Source of the DNA: Phycisphaerae bacterium
GTDB taxonomy: Bacteria > Planctomycetota > Phycisphaerae > Phycisphaerales > Phycisphaeraceae
Direction: 5' to 3'
DNA length: 39,775 bases
Assembly: GCA_030426385.1 (NCBI GenBank)
Contig: JAUHYI010000041.1
Coordinates: 1-39,775, forward strand
Made by a program: the position numbers and the translations under genes. The notes below the pieces were generated by a model. The model ran no database searches. It had not been told where the DNA came from and was given only the letters and a program-made list of their open reading frames with translations. Positions within the stretch are counted from its first letter, which is position 1; each line of letters opens with the position of its first letter. This document shows, in pieces, positions 1-8,294 of this stretch.

Positions 1-522
1 GTGTACCAAAGCGACAGTCCATTGATCACCGGCAATGCCTTTTATCCCGGTTCGTCGGAAGGGCCCAGGGATATTAGCGTGACCTATTCAGTCGAACCGG
101 ACGTGCCGTTTTATAAAGATGTCGATCGTGGGCGCATGTTCGATGGTGTGGAGTTGTATTCAACCGGTGAGATTGCCTGGTATGCCGATCGGCATGAAGA
201 GATCACCGTGGATATCGACTTGAATCACCAGTTCAAAATCGATCAGTTGCTGTTGGGTGCTGCCCATCAATTGATGGAGCACCCGCGTGTGGCCAGTGGT
301 ATGTTGACGCTGTCGACCAGTGTGGACGGCAAGATCTATTATCCGGTGTCTGAAAAGCGCATCATTGAAAATCATGACACAGGCAATGACCTGCTGGTCG
401 TACGTGATCGCGTGGGGGTAGAGGCACGCTACATTCGGATTCATATGAAGACTGAAAAAGCAGGTCGGCCATACAGCGTGTGGACGGTTTCCGAACTGGC
501 AGTGTGGGGGCATAAAAAGTAA
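1..522 (+). CDS. C-terminal part of a discoidin-like (F5/8 type C) protein
   Basis: The reading frame is open from the first base, so the gene very probably begins outside the window and only its last 173 residues are seen. The fragment has the look of a discoidin/F5/8 type C jelly-roll: an acidic start with 'DVDRGRMFDGV', a central 'VDIDLNHQFKIDQLLLGAAHQL' type strand pair (cut here for length), a strand on comparing a test body with a measured 'STSVDGKIYYPV', and the closing 'ARYIRIHMKT...SELAVWG' signature. Such modules bind carbohydrate at the cell surface or in secreted enzymes. It ends 57 nt before the GH42-like gene on the same strand, which suggests one operon. The family call rests on motif resemblance only. 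Confidence 0.6.
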   Translation: MYQSDSPLITGNAFYPGSSEGPRDISVTYSVEPDVPFYKDVDRGRMFDGVELYSTGEIAWYADRHEEITVDIDLNHQFKIDQLLLGAAHQLMEHPRVASGMLTLSTSVDGKIYYPVSEKRIIENHDTGNDLLVVRDRVGVEARYIRIHMKTEKAGRPYSVWTVSELAVWGHKK

Positions 523-579
523 TTGGCGGCGGGTGGTCGCTAGGCCAGTCAACCCCGTCGTGTGGATCGGAATCCAACC

Positions 580-2853
580 ATGCAAGGTGAATTACCAATT
601 CAAACTTATCAAGCCCAGGTCCGTGATTGGCAAGGTACGCCGACAGTGTTCGTTAATGATCAGCCGTATCATTTCGGCGCTGTGGCTGCTGCGTGTTATC
701 GTGAAGAACTGCCGAGTTTGATGGCCTCTGATCCACAGACGATTTGTTTTTTACAACCCCCCGAGGCTGCGCACGTCGGCGAAGAACCGAATTTGGATTC
801 GCTGGGCGAACGTGTCAATCGCATGATCAAGGCCCATCCCGATGCGCTGTTGGGGTGCGTATTTCATGTGGCTGCCTCGTTGAGTTGGGCGAAAAATAAT
901 CCTGATGAAATGACGTTATACGATCAGCCCATGGACTGGCTCAGTCAGATGACGCCGGGCCGTTTCCCGGAGCCGTCCTGGGCATCACAGCGCTGGCGTG
1001 AGGATTCGTCCCAATTCATGGGGAAACTGGCCTCATTTCTGCATCGTGAATTTCATGGGCGCGTGATTCTGTATCAAATCGGTGCGGGTAAATGTGGCGA
1101 GAATTTTCCAGTGATCGATCCGGTGAAACATGGGTTGTGGTATTGCGGTGATTTCAGCGAACCGATGCGGCAGTATTTTTCGCAATGGCTGAGCAAGCGA
1201 TACAACAACGATCTCGATCGACTGCGTGCTGCCTGGGGCGATGATCGTATTGATTTTGAGCAAGTTCAAATTCCATGCCGTGAAGCGCGATTACAGTCCG
1301 ACTGGTTTTCATTTCGATCGCCATGTCGGGCCCAGGTCAGTGATTATTATCGCGCGTGGTCGGAATCGATTGAGCAGTCGGTGATCGCATGGGCTGGTGC
1401 TGTCAAGCAGGCGACACATAATGAATCGTTGACAGCTTCGCCGATGGGCTCCGTTTTGGATTGCGGGATCAATGCGGACACGGTGCAGCATTTAATGAAG
1501 AATAGTTTCCGGCAATGTCTGGCAAGTCCTGATCTGGATATGTTGCAATCGCCTGCGTCGTATATTTTGCGCGATCTTGGTCGCGGTGATACGTCATCAA
1601 TGGTTCCCATGGGATCTTTGCGTCAGCATGGAAAAATCTGGTTACGCGATTTTGACAGTCGCACCAGTCGAGCGATGCGAAACGTAACCCAGGATGCGTC
1701 GTCGATGTTGTGGCAAGCACCAACAAATCTATGGGAAGATGAACAGCTATTAAAACGCGACGCAGGTTACACCATGCTCAAAGGCGGAGCGTGGTGGTGG
1801 CACGAAATTGTACGCGACATGTATGGCGATGCGAATCATGCCAGGATCGCATCGCATATTGCGAAAATTGGTGAGGCGCTGCAACACGTTGATCGTCGGC
1901 CGGCTGCGGGTCTGGGCGTGATCACGGACGCTGAATCCAACTTTCATCTTTCAAATTCCAATCGCCTGATTTTCGCGATGAATTATGAAGCCCGGCGTCT
2001 TCATTGGACGCACGCAGGCATGGCCAGCGAAATTTACGATATTCAAGATGTGCCCAACACTGCGATCGCAAAAAACAAAGTGATTATGGTCACCAACGCT
2101 TTTGCCTTGTCTGTGGCCGATGCCGACAGGATTCTCGCGATGGCCAGGAAGCAGGGCGCGACACTGATCTGGCTCTATGCGCCGGGAGTGGTTGATGAGT
2201 CTGGTTTCAATATTGATAAGACGTCGCGGATAGTGGGCTTGCCTATTCGTGTGGTTGATGCGGAAGCGCAGCCCACGATCCGTATGATCGAAAGCGATCA
2301 CCCATGGAGCCAAATCAATCTATCGGATGGCCGACGACTGACAAGTTTCGGTGTCGGTAGTTGGGGCAAGGATGATGCGGGCCGTCGCGCTATTGGGCCA
2401 TTGTTTTATGCTGATGTCGAGTCGTCAAAAAACATGCAGGTACTGGGCACCGTGGAGGCTTTGGCCAAACCGGGATTGGTGGCCTATGACCACGAAGGTG
2501 TTCGTTGCGTGTATTGCAGTGCGCCCTACATGCATCACGCGCTATTGGCTGCAATCGGTATGGATGCCGGTGCGAACCAGCTAGTGATGCCAGGCGATTT
2601 GGTGCATGCCAGCGAGGAATTGGTTCTGCATCAAGCCGTCACAGAGGGCGATCGCACCTTGCAACTAAGCGGTAATCGTGAGGTTGTTTGTGATTTGTTT
2701 ACGGGCGACGTGCTCGGTGAGAATCTCCGGCACATCACGATGCCGATGAAAGCGAATGAAGTACGGCTCCTCTATGCCGGATCACGCGATCGATTTAACT
2801 CGCGAATATTGTCGCTGTTTTGCGATGCAAAAAAACAACCAGTGATGTCATGA
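580..2853 (+). CDS. GH42-like (beta-galactosidase-type) TIM-barrel glycosidase
   Basis: A protein of about 757 residues with no visible signal peptide. Residues ~130-260 read like a GH42 barrel: 'HREFHGRVILYQIG', a 'CGENF' acidic position, then 'QYFSQWLSKRYNNDLDRLRAAWGD', the layout in which GH42 enzymes describe a short helix followed by 'LN..WG'. Residues ~440-560 ('AAGLGVITDAES' to 'ATLIWLYAPGVVDESG') match the flavodoxin-like trimerisation domain that follows the barrel in GH42. The likely role is hydrolysis of a beta-glycoside, but I cannot identify both catalytic glutamates with certainty. The ATG at 580 is used; a GTG at 562 is in frame and neither has a clear ribosome site. The stop overlaps the next start (ATGA), implying translational coupling. 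Confidence 0.65.
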   Translation: MQGELPIQTYQAQVRDWQGTPTVFVNDQPYHFGAVAAACYREELPSLMASDPQTICFLQPPEAAHVGEEPNLDSLGERVNRMIKAHPDALLGCVFHVAASLSWAKNNPDEMTLYDQPMDWLSQMTPGRFPEPSWASQRWREDSSQFMGKLASFLHREFHGRVILYQIGAGKCGENFPVIDPVKHGLWYCGDFSEPMRQYFSQWLSKRYNNDLDRLRAAWGDDRIDFEQVQIPCREARLQSDWFSFRSPCRAQVSDYYRAWSESIEQSVIAWAGAVKQATHNESLTASPMGSVLDCGINADTVQHLMKNSFRQCLASPDLDMLQSPASYILRDLGRGDTSSMVPMGSLRQHGKIWLRDFDSRTSRAMRNVTQDASSMLWQAPTNLWEDEQLLKRDAGYTMLKGGAWWWHEIVRDMYGDANHARIASHIAKIGEALQHVDRRPAAGLGVITDAESNFHLSNSNRLIFAMNYEARRLHWTHAGMASEIYDIQDVPNTAIAKNKVIMVTNAFALSVADADRILAMARKQGATLIWLYAPGVVDESGFNIDKTSRIVGLPIRVVDAEAQPTIRMIESDHPWSQINLSDGRRLTSFGVGSWGKDDAGRRAIGPLFYADVESSKNMQVLGTVEALAKPGLVAYDHEGVRCVYCSAPYMHHALLAAIGMDAGANQLVMPGDLVHASEELVLHQAVTEGDRTLQLSGNREVVCDLFTGDVLGENLRHITMPMKANEVRLLYAGSRDRFNSRILSLFCDAKKQPVMS

Positions 2854-3935
2854 AAGAAGCCAATAAAATGTCGACCGGATTGGCTAACCATGCAGATACG
2901 CTCAAAGGTGATGTTCTGCAATGGCTGAACAGTCTTTGCGAATCACCGGGGTTTTATCGTTATTCCGCGAGTGCCTGTCGTCGATACGCAGGCGAAGCGT
3001 CTAGTCAGGCGGTTTGTATTCTGTGGGAATTGGGTGAATTGGCAACCATGCCTAGTGCGCAGAAGCAATGTCATATAAGCGCATTGCAATCATTCCAAAA
3101 TGCCAATGGCATGTTTCATGATCCGTTGCATGAAGAGTCTGATCGCCTCGACAAGAATCACCGTTGGGAAAAAATATACGAACATCTCAGTGGCGCATGT
3201 GAGCAGGCCTTGGCATTGCTTGGCGCAACAACGCGCATTGAGAATCACACGCCACCGATTTTTAATATCAACGAGTTGGAGCCTGATGATTGGATCATGG
3301 GGTTGGACCATCGTGAACAGCCTTGGGGGCGATGTCAAAATGTCGCGTTTTCATTGTTGTGGTATCGACGGCAATCGGATTTGAAAGACCGATTGGATGC
3401 AAAAGCTTCTCGTGTTTATGAGTTAATTGAGAACGTGATGTTGAACCCCGAAGATGGCATGCCCGGCGCGGTTGATCACCCAATTGGTCGGCGGGTCGCG
3501 GGTTATTACATGCTCACATTTTGTTATTTGCCATATCAACGTGAATTGCCGAACCCGTCGCGGGCGATTGACCTGATCCTGAAATCATTGACGCCTGAGG
3601 GCGAAATCGGTGAAGGTGGTATGTGCTTGAATTGGGATGCGGCGTACGTACTAAATCATGTCTGCCGTCAGTTGAACTGGTCATATCGGCATGATGAGGT
3701 TTGCGAATTGTTGGATCGCTTGGTGGATTTTTTATGGCAATCTCATCGGCGTCATGATGGAGGGTTCAGTTTTCATCGTGATTCGTGTCTGCAGATCCAC
3801 AACCAGGTGCGTATCGCACCGTGCGCACTCGAATCTGATACACACGGCACACAAATGGCTTTGGCCAGCATCAATATCGCCAGGGCCATCAAGAATCGAA
3901 AGTACCATCCAACGTTTTTGGAAGCTACTAATTAA
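2850..3935 (+). CDS. Alpha/alpha-toroid protein (terpene-cyclase-like or glycosidase-like fold)
   Basis: About 361 residues, mostly amphipathic helices with repeated aromatic and histidine-rich turns ('GMFHDPL', 'HDGGFSFHRD', 'DTHGTQMAL'). The tail 'WQSHRRHDGGFSFHRDSC...ESDTHGTQMALASINIA' resembles the last repeats of prenyltransferase/squalene-cyclase-like toroids, which also occur in uncharacterised sugar-utilisation loci. No QW motif series or DXDD acid motif is evident, so a true terpene cyclase is unlikely. The ATG at 2850 overlaps the upstream stop by four bases. Alternatives are an alpha/alpha-barrel hydrolase or lyase. Its function is unknown, and its place between a glycosidase and a dehydrogenase points to carbohydrate metabolism. 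Confidence 0.5.
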   Translation: MKEANKMSTGLANHADTLKGDVLQWLNSLCESPGFYRYSASACRRYAGEASSQAVCILWELGELATMPSAQKQCHISALQSFQNANGMFHDPLHEESDRLDKNHRWEKIYEHLSGACEQALALLGATTRIENHTPPIFNINELEPDDWIMGLDHREQPWGRCQNVAFSLLWYRRQSDLKDRLDAKASRVYELIENVMLNPEDGMPGAVDHPIGRRVAGYYMLTFCYLPYQRELPNPSRAIDLILKSLTPEGEIGEGGMCLNWDAAYVLNHVCRQLNWSYRHDEVCELLDRLVDFLWQSHRRHDGGFSFHRDSCLQIHNQVRIAPCALESDTHGTQMALASINIARAIKNRKYHPTFLEATN

Positions 3936-3954
3936 TATTGAGGCAGGGTAGACA

Positions 3955-5043
3955 TTGGGCAAGACAGGCGCATTATCAAAAACACAAATAGCCGGGCCGA
4001 ACAACGTGAAACACAATCTGACCATTCAGATACCGAGCAGAATCAAAAAGAAGCGTGCCATTTATGTCATGCAACTCGACCAGCACCCGCGCATTTACGG
4101 ACAAGCCGAGCAGGCCATGATTGCTGACTTGGTTGATGTTTATGCGTCGCCTCAATCCCCGGAAATGGTGGCAGAGAACCCCGCGATTTTACGCCAGGCG
4201 GACATTGTTTTAACCGGTTGGGGAGCGCCACGAATGGATCAGGCCTTTCTGTCGGCCGCGCCCAACTTGCAGGCCGTGTTTTATGGTGCTGGTTCGATCC
4301 GAACAATGGTGACTGATGCCTTCTGGGATCGCGGCATTGCTGTGACGTCAGCTTCACGTATTAACGGGATTTGCGTGGCGGAATATGTACTGTCACAAAT
4401 TTTGTTTTCTCTTAAGCGAGGTTGGTCTCATGCGCTAGAAATTCGCAAGACAGGCCGGCCCGGTTGGCGACACCAATCTGTGTCGGGTACCTATGGCAGT
4501 ACGGTTGGCTTGATTTCGTTAGGCAATGTTGCCCAGGTGTTGTGCGAGTTGTTGCGTCCGTTCGCAATCGATGTCATCGCATATGATCCCTATGTGTCGC
4601 CATCAATTGCACGCAAGCTTGGCGTTAAGTTATGTTCGTTGGAAGACACTTGTCGGCAAGCTGATGTTGTGAGTATGCATGCGCCAAAATTGGAGGAAAC
4701 ACAAAGTCTGCTCACACGCGAACATTTCACCATGATGAAACCTGATGTCACATTTATTAACACCTCGCGTGGGACCACGATTTGCGAAGACGATTTGATT
4801 GATGTGTTGAAGGAACGGCCCGATATGTGGGCGGTTCTGGACGTTGCCCGGGAAGAACCACCCACAGCAGGCTCCTCGTTGTATAAACTGCACAACGTGA
4901 TTTTGACGCCACACATCGCCGGTGCCATGGGTGAAGAATGTCGACGCATGGGGCGTTTTATGGTCGATGAACTGCGATGCTATCTAAACGGGGAACGTTT
5001 GCGTGGCCAGCTAAAGCGCGAAGCATATCAAGTCATGGCATAA
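3955..5043 (+). CDS. D-isomer-specific 2-hydroxyacid dehydrogenase
   Basis: About 362 residues with the two-domain layout of the family: an N-terminal substrate domain ('ADIVLTGWGAPRMDQAFLSAAPNLQAVFYGAGSI', quoted in part), then an NAD(P)-binding Rossmann core with 'STVGLISLGNVAQ' and 'DVIAYDPYVS'. The catalytic set is present: Arg in 'INTSRGT' near residue 271, Glu in 'AREEPP' near 300 and His in 'TPHIAGAMG' near 320. The dinucleotide loop reads G-x-I-S-L-G rather than the textbook GxGxxG. The start is a TTG at 3955 with an AGGCAGGG ribosome site six bases upstream; the GTG at 4006 lacks one. It lies 19 nt after the toroid gene, last in the operon. Oxidation of a sugar-derived hydroxyacid is a guess. 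Confidence 0.8.
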   Translation: MGKTGALSKTQIAGPNNVKHNLTIQIPSRIKKKRAIYVMQLDQHPRIYGQAEQAMIADLVDVYASPQSPEMVAENPAILRQADIVLTGWGAPRMDQAFLSAAPNLQAVFYGAGSIRTMVTDAFWDRGIAVTSASRINGICVAEYVLSQILFSLKRGWSHALEIRKTGRPGWRHQSVSGTYGSTVGLISLGNVAQVLCELLRPFAIDVIAYDPYVSPSIARKLGVKLCSLEDTCRQADVVSMHAPKLEETQSLLTREHFTMMKPDVTFINTSRGTTICEDDLIDVLKERPDMWAVLDVAREEPPTAGSSLYKLHNVILTPHIAGAMGEECRRMGRFMVDELRCYLNGERLRGQLKREAYQVMA

Positions 5044-5129
5044 ATAATTCGCCAGCAATTGTGGTGCTGCAATCGGGAATATCCCAAAGACTATCGTGGT
5101 CGGCGATCGTATTGCCTTGTCCTTGAATC

Positions 5130-5764
5130 AGGCTTCACGCCGCCGCTGACTCGACCGGCTTCGAGACGCATCACGTCAGTCGCTATTACATCTGGCGAAC
5201 CCAACGCACAAAAAACGGAAAAACACCGAGAAAACGCGTGAGTTATCGCCGCTTTGGCAAGCTCATGATCATGACCTGTTGCACCACGCATTTGATTCTC
5301 GGGGCCGTGGCCACTGCTGGTCCAACGCCCGACGTGGGGGAGTGGGGGGCCAACTCGATGACCTGATGATACAACGCCCTGACAACGTCACCCTTGAACG
5401 CATGCTTGCTGACGCGGGGTTCGACTCGGCTCATAACCATCAACTCCTGCGTGAAGATCACGGCATCATCCGTGAAGATCACGGCATCATCAGCGTCATC
5501 CCGCCCAACCATGGCTGACCTTCCAAAGATGGCAAGCTCCCAAGCGACCCTTATCGTCGTCGGATGAAAACACACTTCAATACCAAAGCCTATCGCAAGC
5601 GATCACAAATTGAATCGGTGATGAGCATGCTCATACGAAACCTGGGCACCAGCCTGCGTGGCCGAACCTATCATGCCCGACGCCGTGACATGCTCCTGAT
5701 GTGCCTCACCCACAACGTGGTTATCTTACGCGCTTACTTATCATCCATATCGTCATTCGGGAGG
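5130..5764 (+). pseudogene. Decayed DDE transposase (IS4/IS5-like), broken in several places
   Basis: Three stretches in two frames rebuild one transposase. 5130-5362 reads '...AAADSTGFETHHVSRYY...' (the first catalytic Asp region) through 'HLILGAVATAGPTPDV' and then stops. After a frameshift near 5340-5362 the other frame gives 'NVTLERMLADAGFDSAHNHQLL' (second Asp region), a TGA at 5516-5518 where Arg is expected, then 'YRKRSQIESVMSML' (Glu region) and 'RRRDMLLMCLTHNVVILRA'. An 18-21 bp tandem duplication at about 5450-5489 ('GAAGATCACGGCATCATC' twice) adds a further lesion. The 5' end is missing. The remnant ends directly at a terminal-repeat-like sequence at 5765-5778. Confidence 0.85.
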
Positions 5765-5802
5765 TTTTCTACAGAGCCGGTCGAGAGTGGCTCTGTAGAA
5801 AA
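5765..5802. repeat. Head-to-tail IS ends: perfect 14-bp inverted repeat
   Basis: TTTTCTACAGAGCC (5765-5778), a 10-nt spacer, then its exact complement GGCTCTGTAGAAAA (5789-5802). The left arm fits the right terminal repeat of the decayed transposase element, and the right arm is the left end of the 141-bp element that follows. Two ends of the same family abutting 10 bp apart resemble a tandem-insertion or circle-type junction. Confidence 0.8.
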
Positions 5803-5929
5803 CCCCTGGTTTTTGATATTGATGGGATTGTTTTTTGCAGTACTGAATCAAAAAACCGCAGAAAAATGCATGATGTAGATGATCGCATCTAGCCTTCGAA
5901 CACCAAAGTTCAAGCTTTTCTACAGAGCC
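5789..5929. mobile_element. 141-bp MITE-like element with 14-bp terminal inverted repeats
   Basis: It begins GGCTCTGTAGAAAA and ends TTTTCTACAGAGCC (5916-5929), perfect 14-bp terminal repeats identical to the end of the neighbouring transposase remnant. It has no coding capacity. Internally 'TTTTTGAT' near the left and 'AATCAAAAA' near 5846 form a further inverted repeat. This fits a non-autonomous derivative mobilised by the same IS family. No clear target duplication is visible, perhaps because the left side is another element. Confidence 0.7.
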
Positions 5930-6096
5930 ATCCTGGCACCATTTCTTCGCCTTTGCTGAACGTCGGCGTGGCGGCGAGCACTCGATATGATACTGGTGCG
6001 AGTGCAGTTGTGACGATCGTGCAGGAATCAGGGATTGGCGTTGGTGGGCAGATAGGAGCCGTACGTTGGTATAGCATCACTCTGAAAAAGGAATGA
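5930..6096 (+). pseudogene. Decapitated 3' end of an unknown gene (55 codons)
   Basis: Directly after the MITE-like element an open frame reads 'PGTISSPLLNVGVAAS...VVTIVQESGIGVGGQIGAVRWYSITLKKE' (quoted in part) and ends with a TGA at 6094-6096. It is a plausible protein C-terminus with alternating beta-strand character, but has no start of its own. The stop overlaps the next ATG as ATGA, the usual mark of an operon. So the element appears to have removed the 5' part of the gene that once preceded the formylglycine-enzyme-like gene. Its family is not recognised. Confidence 0.5.
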
Positions 6097-7202
6097 CGAT
6101 GGCTGTGTATATGATCGAATTTAATGTAAAGGTTCTTGTTGTTTGTCTTTGCTTGTTGATTGCGTTTATGGAGAAATATACGCATGCAGACGACTTGTCA
6201 GGGCGCGTTGGTGCATGTACTGTCCAAGTGATCTCGCAGCAGACCGTCCAATTTGACGGCAAGGCTTATCCGCAAAGTTTCCGGCTCGAATGTCCTAGTA
6301 AGAGCGCGTCTGACGTCGGTGGGGTTTTGTTCATTCTAGTGAAGCCGGGCACCACAAATTTGGAGGGCGTGCCCCTGCGTGTGGAGCAGCCCTTCTATAT
6401 TGCTGCCGATGTACTATCCATCGGCCAGGCGCTTTCGTTTTTGAACGATGCGAATCATGAGGAGTACGTCAAGGCTCAGATGGAGAAGTGGGGAGAGGTG
6501 GCCCGCGAGCTTGGGAATCTGCCGGTATTTTCTAGCTATGTGAATAACACACAATATCCTTACTTCATTCAAGACCTTCCGGAGCTGTTCCGACTGTCGC
6601 AGGCGGTCTCGCGCAGAACCGGTGTTCTTGTTCGTGTGCCGACGCTAGCCGAATGGACACTAGCCATGCAAGGGGGAAGCCGAACACGTTTTTGGTGGGG
6701 TGAAGATTGGCCCCCCCCCCTCGGTACGGTCATTCCCGCACCAGATCAGATATGGTACGACGGAGAGACGTGGGAGAAACTAGAAAAAGTTGAGAGTGGC
6801 AAGCCCAATCCCTTCGGCCTATACCACATGATCGGGAACGTTAGTAGCTTGGTATTTCCCTCGGAGGTTGAACGCCAGGAACTTCTAAAACATCTGCGTC
6901 CCGGTGGTGCAGGGTGGAAGAAAAAGAAAGTATCCATAGAAGGGAGTGGTATAGCCTTCAACCCTGATTGCTGGAAAAAAAGATATACGATAGGTCCTTA
7001 TACCTTCCTGACGCTGGGCGGAAGCGCGTTTGAGTCTGGGAGGTCAGCGGAAAAACGTACGACCTCATTGTCAAGGGCTGTTCGTTACACGTTCACCTTG
7101 CCAATTCCCTCGCATCCTTTTACGGCAATGCCTGTTGGTATGCGTCTGGTTATGCCGCTCGCTTCGGCAGAGCGAATTGGTGTAATGACTTCTACTCACT
7201 GA
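6093..7202 (+). CDS. Formylglycine-generating-enzyme (SUMF1)-like secreted protein
   Basis: About 369 residues. The N-terminus 'VKVLVVCLCLLIAFMEKYTHAD' is a signal peptide or lipoprotein-like segment. The body follows the FGE-sulfatase fold in order: 'PFYIAADVLSIGQALSFLND' where the family has an 'EVTN..Y..FLN' strand, then 'GVLVRVPTLAEWTLAMQGG' (family 'YRLPTEAEWEYAARGG'), 'RTRFWWGED', 'NPFGLYHMIGNVSSLV' (family 'NPFGLYDMHGNVWEW'), 'LGGSAFESG' and 'PVGMRLV'. The W of the GNVWEW motif and obvious catalytic cysteines are absent, so it is more likely a binding or structural relative than an active oxidase. A run of ten C at 6711-6720 encodes part of a Pro stretch and could slip. Confidence 0.75.
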   Translation: MTMAVYMIEFNVKVLVVCLCLLIAFMEKYTHADDLSGRVGACTVQVISQQTVQFDGKAYPQSFRLECPSKSASDVGGVLFILVKPGTTNLEGVPLRVEQPFYIAADVLSIGQALSFLNDANHEEYVKAQMEKWGEVARELGNLPVFSSYVNNTQYPYFIQDLPELFRLSQAVSRRTGVLVRVPTLAEWTLAMQGGSRTRFWWGEDWPPPLGTVIPAPDQIWYDGETWEKLEKVESGKPNPFGLYHMIGNVSSLVFPSEVERQELLKHLRPGGAGWKKKKVSIEGSGIAFNPDCWKKRYTIGPYTFLTLGGSAFESGRSAEKRTTSLSRAVRYTFTLPIPSHPFTAMPVGMRLVMPLASAERIGVMTSTH

Positions 7203-7228
7203 CTCCCTTCTGTAATTTTCCGGCCATT

Positions 7229-7307
7229 CACGTGCTCAACCGCGGTGTGGGGCGGATGACATTGTTTGATGGCGATGACGATTGTGCCGTATTCGAACGG
7301 GTGTTGG
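7229..7307 (+). repeat. 79-bp copy of the tnpA_REP 5' region
   Basis: Identical base for base to 9028-9106, which lies inside the REP-associated transposase pseudogene. It encodes 'HVLNRGVGRMTLFDGDD' when read in the right frame. It marks one edge of the RHS fragment block. Confidence 0.9.
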
Positions 7308-7330
7308 ACGAGGCGGCGGTGGTAGAATCG

Positions 7331-7360
7331 AAGAAAAGGTACCGGGAGTCATAAATTGGC
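7331..7360. repeat. REP-like motif, copy 1
   Basis: Contains AAAAGGTACCGGGAGTCATA. Related copies follow at 8793-8820 and 8924-8954, and a weaker one at 8711-8740 ('AAAACGTACCGAT' plus 'CATAAATT'). The motif supplies the in-frame TAA at 7352 that closes the frame ahead of the RHS fragment. Confidence 0.6.
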
Positions 7361-7375
7361 AACGACGCCCTGTCG

Positions 7376-8269
7376 GTGGATGACGGCTGTGAAGCGATGT
7401 ACTACGCAATGCAGGACGCGAATTTTAATTTACTGGGCATCGCTGACGCCACGGTTGATGGTGGCGTACTGGTCGAACGTTACGAATACACCCCGTATGG
7501 CGAGCGTTCGGTGTTCTTCAGTGCGGGCAGTAATGACCCGGGCTGCTTCGCCCAGAGCAACATGTCTCGCCGTTGGGCGTTAGCCTCCGGCAGTGGCACG
7601 GGCTATACCACCCACATCAGCCTGGGCCACCCCTATGGCATCGCCGACTACGGCCACCAGGGCCTGATGCACGACGAAGCCACCGGCCTGATCCACAACC
7701 GCGCTAGAACACTACACCCAAGACTCGGAAGATTCATCCAACGCGACCCCCTAGGCTACATCGACGGAATGTCTATGTATCAGTACGTGCGATCCAATTC
7801 ACTAAAATATCTTGACTCATCAGGAACCAGTGTATACCAAGGATTAATAAGTGCTATTCCTATAGCTGGAACAGTTTTGAATGCGGTTGGAACACCTCTA
7901 GGTGCGAGTTGGCCGGATTATGGGTTAGAATGTGCACCTTGGTGGGGTGTCGACCCTGCTACAAAAATGAAGAAATGTGATTGTTCAACATTGGGAGCTG
8001 CCGCTGCAATAGCTAAATGTGAATCATGTATTGATGCGAAAATTCTCGGATTTGGTGGTAGCTATCTGGCGCCTTCAACAGTTGCTAATTTCATAGAAGC
8101 TGTAGCTGGGGGAGCCACTGCTGCGATAGCAACGGGTCCAGCTGGTGTTGCCACGGGAGCGGTTTTGGCGATTGACGGTGGAGTCGATACTATAATTTCA
8201 CTACTCAAGGTTGGTAAAATTATAGACGCCGGAACTATAGCAAAGTCTAAGCAATGTTTTTGCCCCTAG
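7376..8269 (+). CDS. RHS 3' module: core end plus variable C-terminal tip
   Basis: 297 residues with no upstream YD repeats, so this is the end of an RHS protein cut off at its 5' side. Residues 10-150 carry the RHS core: 'YYAMQDANFNLLGIAD', 'VERYEYTPYGERSVF', 'HDEATGLIHNRARTLHPRLGRF', 'QRDPLGYIDGMSMYQYV' and 'LKYLDSSG'. After residue ~152 the sequence changes to an AT-richer tip with seven Cys (186, 201, 203, 215, 218, 294, 296) and a hydrophobic Ala/Gly stretch at 239-270. In RHS proteins the tip is commonly a toxin domain. I do not recognise this one. The GTG at 7376 has no ribosome site, so expression from here is doubtful unless read through from outside. Confidence 0.8.
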   Translation: MDDGCEAMYYAMQDANFNLLGIADATVDGGVLVERYEYTPYGERSVFFSAGSNDPGCFAQSNMSRRWALASGSGTGYTTHISLGHPYGIADYGHQGLMHDEATGLIHNRARTLHPRLGRFIQRDPLGYIDGMSMYQYVRSNSLKYLDSSGTSVYQGLISAIPIAGTVLNAVGTPLGASWPDYGLECAPWWGVDPATKMKKCDCSTLGAAAAIAKCESCIDAKILGFGGSYLAPSTVANFIEAVAGGATAAIATGPAGVATGAVLAIDGGVDTIISLLKVGKIIDAGTIAKSKQCFCP

Positions 8270-8294
8270 AAATTTACCAAAGAGGCGTTTTTTA

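Noticed and set aside
2850..3935. Squalene/terpene cyclase
   Set aside because: No DXDD motif and no QW repeat series; only the general toroid rhythm is supported.
5701..5892. Small plus-strand frames over the MITE
   Set aside because: They cross terminal repeats of the mobile elements and show no protein-like conservation signal.
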